A stretch of 64,000 nucleotides of DNA from Lentisphaerae bacterium GWF2_44_16 (lineage in GTDB: Bacteria > Verrucomicrobiota > Lentisphaeria > Victivallales > GWF2-45-14): assembly GCA_001803225.1 (NCBI GenBank), contig MHBF01000074.1, forward strand, positions 1 to 64,000, written 5' to 3'. Below, one piece after another: positions 8,716-19,070 of this stretch. The number at the start of each line of letters is the position of its first letter. The stretch's first letter is position 1. The notes under the pieces were generated by a model. That model had not been told where the DNA came from and searched no databases. It saw only the letters and a list, made by a program, of their open reading frames with translations. The position numbers and the translations under genes are program-made.

Positions 8716-10788
8716 TCAGTCTCTCCGTGTTTTTATCCGCTTGAAGTTTTCAAAGAAACTCTTACTGAATTCAGTTTTATCGGGGTTCGCAAAAAACGGC
8801 GCGAACATTGCCTTCGTAGCCGGTTGAACAAAACTGTAATCAATAATCACGTCCCAGCTCGCCTTCAGCTTGCGGCGGCTTTCTTCAAGTCCGGCATTGT
8901 CTTTGGAAAATATATATTTTGCCAGGTATATGCTTCTCTGGAGCTGTTTATCGGGAAGAGCGTCGCTTGCGCTTACCAGTATCGCGTCAAAATCATACGC
9001 CATGTCCTGCGGCAAGGATGACTTCAGCTTTTTAAGATATTCCTTATAATCGATTTCGCCGGAAATATACGGCCAGTAAACCTGAGATTCTATCATAGCG
9101 GAACGCGTCTTGCCGCCAAAGGAAAAATTAAGAGAGCCGAAATATCCCTTGAAATTAGGCTCAAAAGGCTTCAGCATCTCAATGGTTTTCGCGTATTTCA
9201 CCGCCGGTATCCACTCGACTATTTCATTGAATTTCTGATTGTTTTCAGGGGTTGTGCAGAACTGCAGAAAGTCTATGGCCGTCTCTTTATGCTTTGAAAA
9301 TTTTGTAATCCCGTAAGCGCATCCTGTTCTTGAAACTTCCGCTACCGGACCTGCTATGTATTTGGCATATTTATCATTTGGACCGGGTACGGGAAAGTCA
9401 AAAATACCTACCTCAAATCTTTTTCGCGGCATAAGTCCGGCATCTTCCGCGGGGGAAACGCTTTCAAGCTCTGTAATCACAGGGACTTTCCCGAGTTTCG
9501 TATCCTTTATGTCGGCAAGCTCGAAACCAAAAGTTTCCCTGAAATGTTTCTTTCCTTCAAGTGGTTTTATATTAACTTTGATTTTACTGCCTTCCCTGTT
9601 GAGGAGCAGGCTTATGTCTTTCTTAGCAGCCACGGCTTCGTTCATGGTTTTCATGATTTCATCCGAACTGGAAACTTTCTTGCCGTTTACTGCCAATATT
9701 ATATCGCCGAAAGGCTGAGAGCTGGCCTGGCCTATAAACGATTTGGCGTCCCAACTCCCCGAGGTTATAAAAGCCGCACGGCCCTGAACGAAGGCGAAGC
9801 CCGAATCCATACGTTCTATCGACATAAAACCCGGCGCGAAATACTTCGCCATATCCCTGACTGTCTCGATACCTGCCTCCATTTTCGGGTCATCAAAAGT
9901 CAAATCTCCGTTCAGAAAAGCCAGCAGCAACTCTCTGCCGTCCTTTAAACTGCCATCAAAGTTTACATCCAGCTCAAGGTATTTGTCCGCGGTAAACATG
10001 GCAAGATATCTGCCTTTGTAAGTGTTGATGTTATAGCGGTTTGAAGCTATGGGCACCAGCGGTGCTTTCTCCTTCAATTTGAGCGGCGCAAAGGGAAGCT
10101 TCTGCCACCATTTGAGATTTCTCATAACCTTCTGATTGTATTTTTCGGCTTCCGCGTTTTTCTGTGCCACATAATTCTGTATTTTTTTGCAGTAGTTCAA
10201 AAACTCGGAAAGGGTCTTCGGTTCCTTGTCTGTTTTCAGTATCCTCCTGAAAATATCCTTATTATAGAATATCCTGACTGAACCCTGATTCATGCCTACC
10301 ATATAGTAATCAAGCAAGTCGGGCATATAAGACCCCTGCAGGCTGTCAACAAAGGTGTCCATCCACGGAACATTTCTCAGCAGCGGGTTATCTTTATTAT
10401 AAGGATTGGGCTTTCTCAATTCATCGGTCAACGGAACAAAATAACGGCCCAGATAAAGTTTCGTATCAAATCCGCCTATTTCTATGAGATCCGGCGCGGT
10501 CCTGCCGAGAAGTTGCGTCGTAACCCACTGTCCATAAGCGCGTTCAGTAATCGGTATCTGAATAATTTTCACTTTAGGGTGTGTTTTCTCATAAAGCTTT
10601 ATCATTTCATCCATAGCATCTCTGTACCCGGCTTCAAGCTGCCAATGGCAAAGCCTTATTGTGGTTTTGTCAATTTCCTCGTTTTTGACTTTAAGCACAT
10701 TCCATATCGCGCCCAAGTAGCAGACAAGAAGAATGGCAAGGCCTATATAACTCATTATGGAAATGTTTTTTTCTTTTTTTTCCGCCAT
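8716..10788 (-). CDS. Membrane-anchored extracellular solute-binding protein with an internal PDZ-like domain
   Basis: N-terminal TM anchor; SBP motifs APDLIEIGG, GRAAFITSGSWDAKSF, FEVGIFDFPVPGPND…AGPVAEVS; PDZ motif GDIILAVNGKKVSSSDEI inside. Confidence 0.88.
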   Translation of the reverse strand: MAEKKEKNISIMSYIGLAILLVCYLGAIWNVLKVKNEEIDKTTIRLCHWQLEAGYRDAMDEMIKLYEKTHPKVKIIQIPITERAYGQWVTTQLLGRTAPDLIEIGGFDTKLYLGRYFVPLTDELRKPNPYNKDNPLLRNVPWMDTFVDSLQGSYMPDLLDYYMVGMNQGSVRIFYNKDIFRRILKTDKEPKTLSEFLNYCKKIQNYVAQKNAEAEKYNQKVMRNLKWWQKLPFAPLKLKEKAPLVPIASNRYNINTYKGRYLAMFTADKYLELDVNFDGSLKDGRELLLAFLNGDLTFDDPKMEAGIETVRDMAKYFAPGFMSIERMDSGFAFVQGRAAFITSGSWDAKSFIGQASSQPFGDIILAVNGKKVSSSDEIMKTMNEAVAAKKDISLLLNREGSKIKVNIKPLEGKKHFRETFGFELADIKDTKLGKVPVITELESVSPAEDAGLMPRKRFEVGIFDFPVPGPNDKYAKYIAGPVAEVSRTGCAYGITKFSKHKETAIDFLQFCTTPENNQKFNEIVEWIPAVKYAKTIEMLKPFEPNFKGYFGSLNFSFGGKTRSAMIESQVYWPYISGEIDYKEYLKKLKSSLPQDMAYDFDAILVSASDALPDKQLQRSIYLAKYIFSKDNAGLEESRRKLKASWDVIIDYSFVQPATKAMFAPFFANPDKTEFSKSFFENFKRIKTRRD
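9418..9714 (-). other. PDZ-like domain (apparently circularly permuted) inserted in the solute-binding protein
   Basis: Order is PFGDIILAVNGKKV…LLLNREGSKIKVNIKP…FGFELAD…VPVITELESVSPAEDAGLMP, flanked by SBP sequence on both sides. Confidence 0.7.
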
Positions 10789-10790
10789 AA

Positions 10791-11657
10791 CTATTTATCC
10801 TTGAGAGAGGCTATTTTTTCTTTTACATAGTATGTGATGTTGCTGTTTTCTATTTCTTTGTCAATGCGTTTGTAATACTCCAAGGCTGTTTTCGTGTCTT
10901 TCAATTTCTGCTCCGATATCCTGGCTATGGTAAAATATGCCTGTGACTTCATGGCATAACTGGTCGGGCCGAAGAAACAATATGCTTTAAGCCAATTGAT
11001 GCTTTGTGAATACGCTCCGCGCCAGAACAGACAGTTATAAAGGTAATAACACATGGGCGCCGCAAGAAGCGTCTTATCGGAAGAAACGGACTTGGCGTCA
11101 GTTGTAAAAGGCTTCAGATAAGCCTCAATAAGCTTTATATTCTCCGTTGTCGCCTCATCTGTAAAATCCTGAGTCTGCGAAACGGCTTTTAGGAGCATAG
11201 CATCCTGAGTAACAACTGAGTCGGGATGATTTTTTCTGAGGTAATCCCAAGTTGCCTCGGCTTTCGCCAGTTTCTGGGGGTTGTCTTCCATTACTGAAAC
11301 ACGATATTCACATTCCGCGATCATGGACTTCAGGAACGGCGAGAGCTTATGGTTTTCGCCTGTTTTCTCAAGCCCTTTCTTGTAAAGGCTTATCGCGTAC
11401 TCGTAATCGTATGCCGACACCTGATTTTTCTGAGCGAACTGATAGCAGAAAGCCTGTCCTGTCAATGCCTCGGCGTATTCATCCGGAGTGGAAACGCTTT
11501 TTTCCGCTTTTTTAAAGAATTCTTCTGCTTTCGCGAATTCTCTGAATTCATATTCAGACCAGCCTTTCTTCAGCAAATCCAGCGCCTTATCTTCTCCATG
11601 TACGACAATGAACGCGAACAGCAAGAAAAGAAAAAGAAAAAACTTTGATATTGACAT
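10791..11657 (-). CDS. Secreted TPR-repeat protein
   Basis: Signal peptide; helix-pair repeats (A..EFF.KAE…AYFTIARISEQKLKDTKTALEYYKRI). Confidence 0.75.
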   Translation of the reverse strand: MSISKFFLFLFLLFAFIVVHGEDKALDLLKKGWSEYEFREFAKAEEFFKKAEKSVSTPDEYAEALTGQAFCYQFAQKNQVSAYDYEYAISLYKKGLEKTGENHKLSPFLKSMIAECEYRVSVMEDNPQKLAKAEATWDYLRKNHPDSVVTQDAMLLKAVSQTQDFTDEATTENIKLIEAYLKPFTTDAKSVSSDKTLLAAPMCYYLYNCLFWRGAYSQSINWLKAYCFFGPTSYAMKSQAYFTIARISEQKLKDTKTALEYYKRIDKEIENSNITYYVKEKIASLKDK

Positions 11658-12141
11658 CTTTAATAACTTTCCTGAATTTCAGCTTTCAAAATCCCACGAG
11701 GAAACCGAACAATAACATTGCTTGAAAACTTTTCAAACCCCGGAAAAGGCAATTGCGTAAAAAGTTCTTATGTTTTTCTCATGTTTTTCTCAGGAACTAA
11801 ACAATCTGCAAATGTTAAATTTTACCCAAAACTTTGGAGAGCGTAATATCTGCCGACCGTCGATATAGAAGAGTCCGCATAATCTTCCATTCCGTTTTAC
11901 GTCTCCATTTTGAGGAACGGGATCATTCTATCCATGTTCCCGAAAAAACGGATATTTTCCCTTTTCAAGAAACCATTCTTATGCTATTTTTATTTTTCAG
12001 TTGTCAAAAAACACGCCTAAATCGGCTTTTTTTGATTGCTATTCCGCTATTTTACCCCTATCGGCTTCTCCTTGGATACCTATAACAATGCTTATTATTT
12101 TTAAATTATTTCCTTGTATTCTCCATGTTTTTCGAGCTAGT

Positions 12142-14706
12142 TTAAGCTTTTATTGGGCTGATAAAATATTTCAGAGAAAGACTTTGGCCTTTCTTGAATT
12201 CTCTGCCTAAATGAACCCTGAGGCTTCCCATTAATTGCCCTTTGTAGGTTGATTCTGGTCCAAACTCACAATCATGAGGCTCGTCAAAAATAAGCTCAAA
12301 ACCATTCCCTTTTGCATCGATGAATTTGATTGCCTTTGCCCGTCCAGGTGCTTCTGACCACTTGTCGTTTATTTTAAAAGCTATTTTCAGTCCTGTCTTA
12401 TTTTTTAAAAAGGGAATCTGCTCATAAAGATCTTTAACCTTTACGTCGTCATTAAAAGAAAATGCAATATTTTGCTCTATCCCTTTGTCATCGAATCTGA
12501 TTGTCCGCGTAACCGTTACAGGCAGTTCCACCAAATCATTTTTCAGGGTCAAGGCGTTTACGTTCTCGTCGTACCTGCTTTCAAGGCTCCAATAATCTGG
12601 GAAGGAGCATTTTCCATCCGTCAAATCAGCGCGAATCATCTGTGGCGTATTTCCGTTCCAGTTCATAGCTAAAACACCGTTGCCGTATTCCGGTGTCCAA
12701 AACATTGACAAACCCTGGATCTGATTCCATTTATAAACGGGCTTTTTGTTTTCCGGCTTCAGGTTTCGTCTCTGCTCTGTCCATTCCGCCGCGGTTTTGC
12801 CACAATAGACTAGGGCATAATAGCCGGGACGGCGGACGGCGATAAACTCATCGTTAAAATTTCGCGTGAAGTTCTGCGAGCTTTCAACCGGGAATTTTGC
12901 CCTGGGGAGTGTGGAAACAGCGCCGAGTAGATAATTCTCGAACCCCGAAAAAATTGCCGTGGTATATCTCATGACTTGCTGTGTCTCAGTATATTTCGAA
13001 ATTGGGAAAGGGAGTTGCTTCAGGAGTGTTTCTGCTGGGGCCGGACTTATTTCTTTACTGCACCAGGCGGTAGCTTCTGGCAATACACCGGCAAGCAGAT
13101 AAACTCCTCCGTTATATTGACGGTTCACCCAGCTTCCGGCTGTGCGATGGGAAAAATTGCTGGCTCCGAAAATCTTGCCGTCCGGTTCCGGAGCAACCGT
13201 ATGATTGAAAAAATCATAGATGATGGAAAGTGCCTTTTCAACATTCTTATCACCAGTCTTCAAATAGTAGACCGCCTGATAACATACGCCCAATCCCTGG
13301 TATGTTGCATCCGGCCCACCTGCCTCTTGTTGATATCCAGTTTTCAAAAATGGATTATTTTTAGGAATGCAAAGACCTGTTATATATTCTTTCGCCAACT
13401 GACGGTATACGGGATTACCACTACCTTGACCAATCATGAGATAGATATAAGGCCAATGCGACGATTGATTCTCGCAACTGACCCGGAACATCGAAAAACG
13501 ATCGGCTATGCGTGTCATCCCCTCTTGCCAGTCTTTCCACATGGGGTCACCTTTTAGCATGGCTCCTGCATAGCCGAATGAACTGCAAATCCCCGCCCAG
13601 TAAATCGCATCTGCTCCACTGTAGTTGTCCCAACCATTGTTAACTGTGTCGTTTTCTTTAAGACAAAGCAGGACACGGAAATCAGCCAAAAGCATGCGCC
13701 GCGCTATCGCCGGATCTTTGTAATAAGGGTTAAAGGGACGATCCAACATGTATACAGCGGCAAGAGCGGTGGGGTTCGGACTTTCCCCGTACTGTGCATG
13801 CCCAAATTTATTGACGCCGATATTGCGGTCAAGTATCTGGCGCTTTACAATCTGGTCGATATGGGTCATCAATCCCCAGTCGCCAAGCAGCCATCCAGAA
13901 TAAGGATCACTCTTAAACTCCTTGACATATTTTTGGGGATCATAAGGTTTGACCACTAACTTTTCATCAGTCAAATTCTGCATCCATTCATGCATCTTGA
14001 CTTGATATTTATGAGCGAAATATTTGCCATCGGAACTCTGTTCTACACTACCGTTAATGGCTTTCGCTGTTTCAACATCTCCGCAGATGATCCAAGGCAT
14101 ACCTCCCATCGCCAGGCGGGAGTTACTCGTTGAAAATCTCCAGACTTTACCGCGTTCGTCGTTAGCCTTGTGCTTGAACTCTTTACCGCTGGCAATGACA
14201 TATTTCTTTCCATTGGGGTCGGTCAATGTTACCGCTTTTCCCCAGGGTTGGAGCATGAATTCCTCGGCATTGGCGGCGATTATGAAATAAACCTCAGAAA
14301 ACTGTTCTGCCGATGTGCCAGTTAAAATGCAACGCATTGGCATCACGCCGAATGAACTTTCCGGGACAGAAGATGGCGTAACAACATAGTTTAATCCAGA
14401 AACTTTAACCTGATAAATTCCTTTCGGGGCGTTTGGGCCATAATCAAAAGAGACGGTATCGGTTTTTCCAGCAGGGACATGTAACAGGATTTTATTTTCA
14501 GAGAATTCGTCAGCATTTAAGAAGCGGCAAAAAACTTTTGCATCTTCATCGTTGGAAGCGTCTATCTTCAAAGAACATTTCAAGGGGCCGCCGTCGTGAA
14601 CAAAATAAAACGCCAAACCTTCGGCTTTAAACGGGCCTGGTAGATTTTTTGCGTACGATGCCAGACCTGCAGCGAGAATGGAAAGAACAAACAAGAATTT
14701 TAACAT
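12142..14706 (-). CDS. Large secreted protein, probable (alpha/alpha)-toroid polysaccharide-active enzyme
   Basis: Signal peptide MLKFLFVLSILAAGLASYA; helical Trp/Tyr-rich central region followed by a beta-rich C-terminus, reminiscent of polysaccharide lyase folds. Confidence 0.5.
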   Translation of the reverse strand: MLKFLFVLSILAAGLASYAKNLPGPFKAEGLAFYFVHDGGPLKCSLKIDASNDEDAKVFCRFLNADEFSENKILLHVPAGKTDTVSFDYGPNAPKGIYQVKVSGLNYVVTPSSVPESSFGVMPMRCILTGTSAEQFSEVYFIIAANAEEFMLQPWGKAVTLTDPNGKKYVIASGKEFKHKANDERGKVWRFSTSNSRLAMGGMPWIICGDVETAKAINGSVEQSSDGKYFAHKYQVKMHEWMQNLTDEKLVVKPYDPQKYVKEFKSDPYSGWLLGDWGLMTHIDQIVKRQILDRNIGVNKFGHAQYGESPNPTALAAVYMLDRPFNPYYKDPAIARRMLLADFRVLLCLKENDTVNNGWDNYSGADAIYWAGICSSFGYAGAMLKGDPMWKDWQEGMTRIADRFSMFRVSCENQSSHWPYIYLMIGQGSGNPVYRQLAKEYITGLCIPKNNPFLKTGYQQEAGGPDATYQGLGVCYQAVYYLKTGDKNVEKALSIIYDFFNHTVAPEPDGKIFGASNFSHRTAGSWVNRQYNGGVYLLAGVLPEATAWCSKEISPAPAETLLKQLPFPISKYTETQQVMRYTTAIFSGFENYLLGAVSTLPRAKFPVESSQNFTRNFNDEFIAVRRPGYYALVYCGKTAAEWTEQRRNLKPENKKPVYKWNQIQGLSMFWTPEYGNGVLAMNWNGNTPQMIRADLTDGKCSFPDYWSLESRYDENVNALTLKNDLVELPVTVTRTIRFDDKGIEQNIAFSFNDDVKVKDLYEQIPFLKNKTGLKIAFKINDKWSEAPGRAKAIKFIDAKGNGFELIFDEPHDCEFGPESTYKGQLMGSLRVHLGREFKKGQSLSLKYFISPIKA

Positions 14707-14727
14707 GACAATCTCCTATTTACTTTT

Positions 14728-16089
14728 TTATTTTCTGTGTATTGGTCCCATAAATTCCTTGCGCCAAGCTTCTGTTAAACCTAATATCTGCTTCATACAA
14801 TCCGCCGCATTGGGATCGCCATCACAATGCGCCTGCATTATCACCGCTTCTCTCCGACAAAGCTCATCATGCTTTGGAAAATACTCACGTAACAAAAAGT
14901 GGGCATATTTCACCAGACGCATATCAGCATAAACCTTTGCTGGAGCGTCAGGCAGTTTTTCGATAGCCGCGGAGCGACAGTGGAGCACTGCGGCACAGAT
15001 GTCCTCAAATGACATGGATTCTGCCAGAACAACAGTGCTATACCAATCAAACGTATCTCCCCCTTGACAACTATGTGAATCATTTACCCCAAGTGGCGGA
15101 ATCTTTACTCCAGTCGCCTGCGCCTCGAACCAACGAACTATTTGCCAGTTGTTATATTCTGCTTCATTATAGCCAAAACCGCTAACAACCTCCATTGCGT
15201 CAAAGTTGTGACGCCGGATTAGATGCTCAACAACCAGAGGAGAGACGGTCAATCCGCTAAGTGCGTAATAATACCAATAGGGATGGGATAAAATCGCCAA
15301 TCCCCCGGCCTCACGAATCTTAGCGAAAGTCCATTCCGTTGTCGCCATGACAAAGGTGTCCATCTGCGGCGGCATTTCTTGATAACTCTCCTCAAGCTCC
15401 CCGACTTCCCGATAGAATTTTTCCTTATCCGCTTCGATTAATTCTGTGATACTATGACGGCCTCCAAAATTTACCACGTGCTGGCTCCATTGCATGGGAT
15501 GGACTTCTTCTCCGGGAAAAAGAGCAATCTCCAGGGGGAAATCCTGATAGTCTTCAAGGGCTTTAGAAATAGAATAATAATATGAATGATCGGTAATCGT
15601 TGTAAAATCAAGTCCTATTCTCCGACTCTCAGCCACAATATGGGCGGGAGTATCTTCCTTTGCGTGACAACAAGGGCTAATGTTGCTATGTTGATGGAAG
15701 TTGCCGCGAAATGGCAGCAAGCCATGCCAATCTCGTTTGACAGAATAAAGGCGAAAAGATGCCAGAACCTTTCGTTTCTGAAATTTCCTGCTTTCATTCC
15801 CTATCGAATCAATCAGGTCAAGAGTATGTTCCTGTTCTCCCGCAAAGATTCCTTTAATGATGATCTTCTCTCCATCAAACCACCATTCTGGAACTGGATG
15901 TTCAACAATGTCTGCGGTAATTCTGCCATCGCTCAAAATATTTTCATGCGCCCGATAATAGAGTGTGAACTCGCCAAGCTCCAGAAAAGAATGTCCAGGG
16001 AGCGGACTAATCGTCACTTCGAAAAGCTGATCCGCAGGAACGAGGCGTGGAAGGAGTTCAAAATTATACGTTTGGAGCTTCATGGACAA
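14728..16089 (-). CDS. PHP-type / CehA-McbA family metallohydrolase
   Basis: [15 protein letters not shown]…[15 protein letters not shown]…LFPGEEVHP…HVVNFG…LAILSHPYW…GVNDSH. Confidence 0.8.
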   Translation of the reverse strand: MSMKLQTYNFELLPRLVPADQLFEVTISPLPGHSFLELGEFTLYYRAHENILSDGRITADIVEHPVPEWWFDGEKIIIKGIFAGEQEHTLDLIDSIGNESRKFQKRKVLASFRLYSVKRDWHGLLPFRGNFHQHSNISPCCHAKEDTPAHIVAESRRIGLDFTTITDHSYYYSISKALEDYQDFPLEIALFPGEEVHPMQWSQHVVNFGGRHSITELIEADKEKFYREVGELEESYQEMPPQMDTFVMATTEWTFAKIREAGGLAILSHPYWYYYALSGLTVSPLVVEHLIRRHNFDAMEVVSGFGYNEAEYNNWQIVRWFEAQATGVKIPPLGVNDSHSCQGGDTFDWYSTVVLAESMSFEDICAAVLHCRSAAIEKLPDAPAKVYADMRLVKYAHFLLREYFPKHDELCRREAVIMQAHCDGDPNAADCMKQILGLTEAWRKEFMGPIHRK

Positions 16090-16775
16090 ACGACCTTTGA
16101 ATTAACGTCGTATCCCACCCATACGAAACTGCCATCCGTCAATTTGCCCTGCGTTACCTGCGCGGCATGTCCATCGAAATAAAGCGCATTTCCGATGGCC
16201 GAATTAGGCGCAACAATTGAATCTCCAGGCACAGCTTTAATAGAACCATGACGAAATCCCCACCATTTCCAGGACGACGCCCGATAGTTATTGATTCCGA
16301 CTTCTCCCACATGCAGAAGCTCTGAGGGCGTGGTGACGCAAGTGGTTTTCCGCATCCAATTCCAACTCCAGTCGCTCCGCCATCGACCGCCCGTAAAAGC
16401 GTCATTTACACCATAACATGTATAGCTAAAATCCTCCTTCTTCTCGGACGGACAATAAAAAAGGGGGTTACGGCTATGCTTGCCGCGAAATCCGCAGGAA
16501 TAGCTGATACGCTCATACCAATATCTTCCGATATCACCTATACCATTCAAGTCTCCGTTGCAGACCCAGCCGTTCGAGTCGCACTGATAATTGACCGTGC
16601 CGAGATTGATCTGCTTCAAATTGCTTTTGCACACAATTGAATACGAGCTTTCTCGTGCGGCTTTTAACGCGGGAAACAGCAAGGAGGCGAGTATGGTGAT
16701 GATGGTAATAACCATGAGGAGTTCTATCAAGGTAAAACCCATTCGTAAGAGGGGCTTATTTTTATACTTTCTCAT
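16080..16775 (-). CDS. Prepilin-like protein (class III signal, H-X9-DG-type C-terminus)
   Basis: [30 protein letters not shown]…CKSNLKQI…[13 protein letters not shown]; start moved to MRKYKNK. Confidence 0.9.
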   Translation of the reverse strand: MRKYKNKPLLRMGFTLIELLMVITIITILASLLFPALKAARESSYSIVCKSNLKQINLGTVNYQCDSNGWVCNGDLNGIGDIGRYWYERISYSCGFRGKHSRNPLFYCPSEKKEDFSYTCYGVNDAFTGGRWRSDWSWNWMRKTTCVTTPSELLHVGEVGINNYRASSWKWWGFRHGSIKAVPGDSIVAPNSAIGNALYFDGHAAQVTQGKLTDGSFVWVGYDVNSKVVCP

Positions 16776-16818
16776 ATCACAATCTCCTGTTATTTGCAGC
16801 GTAAGCAAAGTATGCTGT

Positions 16819-17907
16819 TTATCTCATGCGCGATGCTAATTCAGCGTTATAAATTTTCTTGACGACATGGGATTTTTTATCTCCCTTAAATTTCCCAAAA
16901 AAATATTCTATTGCGTCACGCCCCATTTCAAACAGTGGCATTTTTACATAATTAAAATCATATTCATAGACGGACGAAATATAGCCTATGTCGTCGAAAC
17001 ACATAATCTCCAAATCGTCAGGAGTTTTCACCCCCAGACGGTGCATTGCTACGAACAAAGGCAGAGCAAAAGAACCGTTGAGCAAATATATCGCGCTGAT
17101 ATCCGATTTATGCAAATATTCATAAATCGCATTTGCGTAGAATTCATTGCTTTTTAATCTTGGAACATCGCAAATTTCAGGTTTTATATTTAATCCCTTC
17201 TTGAGAACCGCGTCTATGAATCCCAAATACCTGGGATGATTGGGCATCTCATTAATCCCTGCGGTTACAATTCCTATTTTACAATGTCCCTTGTTCAATA
17301 GCTGGTCAGCTGCTTTTTCAGATTCTTTGCGGTAATTTACTGAAAAATAAGCAATGTTTTCCAGCTCAGTTATACGATTGATAAATGCCACAGGAACGCC
17401 ATTTTTTGAAAAACTTTCATACATTTCGAAATCGGCTTCCTGGGCGCTTGACACGATAATGCCATCAACAAAACCTTTGCGCGCTTTCTTCAATACGGAA
17501 GGACTGACCAGCGCCAATCGGCAGTTATTTTTGGCACATGTCTCTTCGATGCCGCGCACTAGTTTCGAGGCGTACCAATCTTCGCCCGTAGCGGCTTCCT
17601 TAAAATTGATCCCGATGGTTTTAATATCATCATCGTCTTGCTTAAGGTCCTTCATGGTAAGGTCTTTAACAAAAGCTCCCTTGCCGGGCCGTTTGAATAT
17701 CCACCCTTCGTTTACCAGTTCCCTCAATGCCAAGCGAACAGAAGAACGGCTAATACCGTATTTGTTCGACAAAACATTCTCGGATGGGATTAAGCTGCCG
17801 GGAGGTAATATTCCATCGTCAATTGCTTGAAGCAAGTCTGCCTTGAGTGGCGTGGTGACGTTTTTTTTCGTCACTTTCTTTGTAGTGTTTTCAGCTAGAC
17901 TGAACAT
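16819..17907 (-). CDS. GntR-family regulator with LacI-type ligand-binding domain
   Basis: [46 protein letters not shown] wHTH plus periplasmic-binding-like C-terminus. Confidence 0.92.
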   Translation of the reverse strand: MFSLAENTTKKVTKKNVTTPLKADLLQAIDDGILPPGSLIPSENVLSNKYGISRSSVRLALRELVNEGWIFKRPGKGAFVKDLTMKDLKQDDDDIKTIGINFKEAATGEDWYASKLVRGIEETCAKNNCRLALVSPSVLKKARKGFVDGIIVSSAQEADFEMYESFSKNGVPVAFINRITELENIAYFSVNYRKESEKAADQLLNKGHCKIGIVTAGINEMPNHPRYLGFIDAVLKKGLNIKPEICDVPRLKSNEFYANAIYEYLHKSDISAIYLLNGSFALPLFVAMHRLGVKTPDDLEIMCFDDIGYISSVYEYDFNYVKMPLFEMGRDAIEYFFGKFKGDKKSHVVKKIYNAELASRMR

Positions 17908-17949
17908 TTATCAACCCTGTTGTTTACACATGTATTATCTTCATGTTTA

Positions 17950-17978
17950 ATAATAATAGTTCCGAGCGATAAAGTCAA
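17950..17978 (-). promoter_or_regulatory. Candidate sigma70-like promoter of the GntR gene
   Basis: Minus strand TTGACT (17978-17973) - 17 bp - TATTAT (17955-17950). Confidence 0.55.
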
Positions 17979-18481
17979 GAGGAAATAATAAAAATCAGCG
18001 ATAAAAAACTTAGATTAGTGATTCGACGAGAGATTTTAGCTTGATTTAAGACGTTACGTTCTCGGTAAATTCTTGAATCTCTCAAGGTATCCTGGGCGAC
18101 CTGATATCCAGGCCGCCGCCTCATGGGAACTAAAACAAATGCGAACCAAGTGGGAAGCTGTAAAGTGTTTGGCAGGCATATAATACTTAATCTTGAACTT
18201 TCCAAGAAAAAAGAGTCCTGCATTGAATATATTATATTACAGTAATGTCCGGTAAAAATTAGAGAAAGATAAGGCAAGGATGAAGATTCCGAATATATTA
18301 ATAGTGGTCAACCTCTTAATAAATAAGGAATTATCATCAATGCCGCATTATAATACAATATTCAATCAGCTATTTCAATTCATCCCCGGACATCATTTTG
18401 AGAAAAAGGTGACAGAACTGAAAATGGACAATTACTGCAAAAGTTATCAGATTTTTCAACAGTCCCCAGATACGCACAGAT

Positions 18482-18748
18482 CTATTCACTGATAAACTTT
18501 TCAGGATAAGTATCGAGGGCCTTAGCAAGTCTCTGCGCGACTTTCGGGGTTATTTTGCGTTTGCCTTTTTCATATTCGCTGATGATTGACTGACGGATAC
18601 CTGTTCTTTCAGAAAGTTGCTTCTGAGTGATCCCGCGATGAAGGCGCGCCCCGGTAAGCACACGATGTTTATTCCGCTTCCAAAACTCAGAATCTTCAAT
18701 ATCAATAAGCTCCTCGTTAAACTTACACCTTACCTGTACTTTTCGCAT
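18482..18748 (-). CDS. XRE-family HTH protein
   Basis: RLHRGITQKQLSERTGIRQSIISEYEKGKRKITPKVAQRLAKAL. Confidence 0.88.
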   Translation of the reverse strand: MRKVQVRCKFNEELIDIEDSEFWKRNKHRVLTGARLHRGITQKQLSERTGIRQSIISEYEKGKRKITPKVAQRLAKALDTYPEKFISE

Positions 18749-18896
18749 GACGTTTTAATGTTCTCCTGTATCCAATTATATATCGGAAAAATCAAGCTTA
18801 TAATGTCGTGATATTTTTCACTATTTTATCACTTTTGTCACAAAAAAAGAAAAGAAGTGATCGGTCAACCCGCCTTGTTTGAGGTTTCCAAAAGAC

Positions 18897-19028
18897 GGAT
18901 TTGACGAAGCAAATCCCTCCATGTCGAACGTAAAAGAACGAAAATCGTGGGCGGCGCTTCGTCGCCGCCGTATACGGCAAAGCGGAGAGCCATCAAGAGG
19001 CCTCCGGCAGGCAGACCCAAGGGCCTGC
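18897..19028. repeat. REP-like hairpin element, copy A
   Basis: GGATTTGACGAAGCAAATCC (18897-18916), GGCGGCGCTTCGTCGCCGCC (18950-18969), GCAGGC…GCCTGC (19007-19028) followed by ACCATTATAG. Confidence 0.8.
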
Positions 19029-19070
19029 ACCATTATAGTCGTGAACACAATTTTTTTATGAGAACAAGAA

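Noticed and set aside
17975-18277. 100-aa minus-strand ORF in the gap between the GntR and XRE genes
   Set aside because: No motif, no credible ribosome-binding site; overlaps the GntR promoter region
18482-18748. XRE protein as the antitoxin of a toxin-antitoxin pair
   Set aside because: No convincing toxin-sized partner ORF on the same strand next to it
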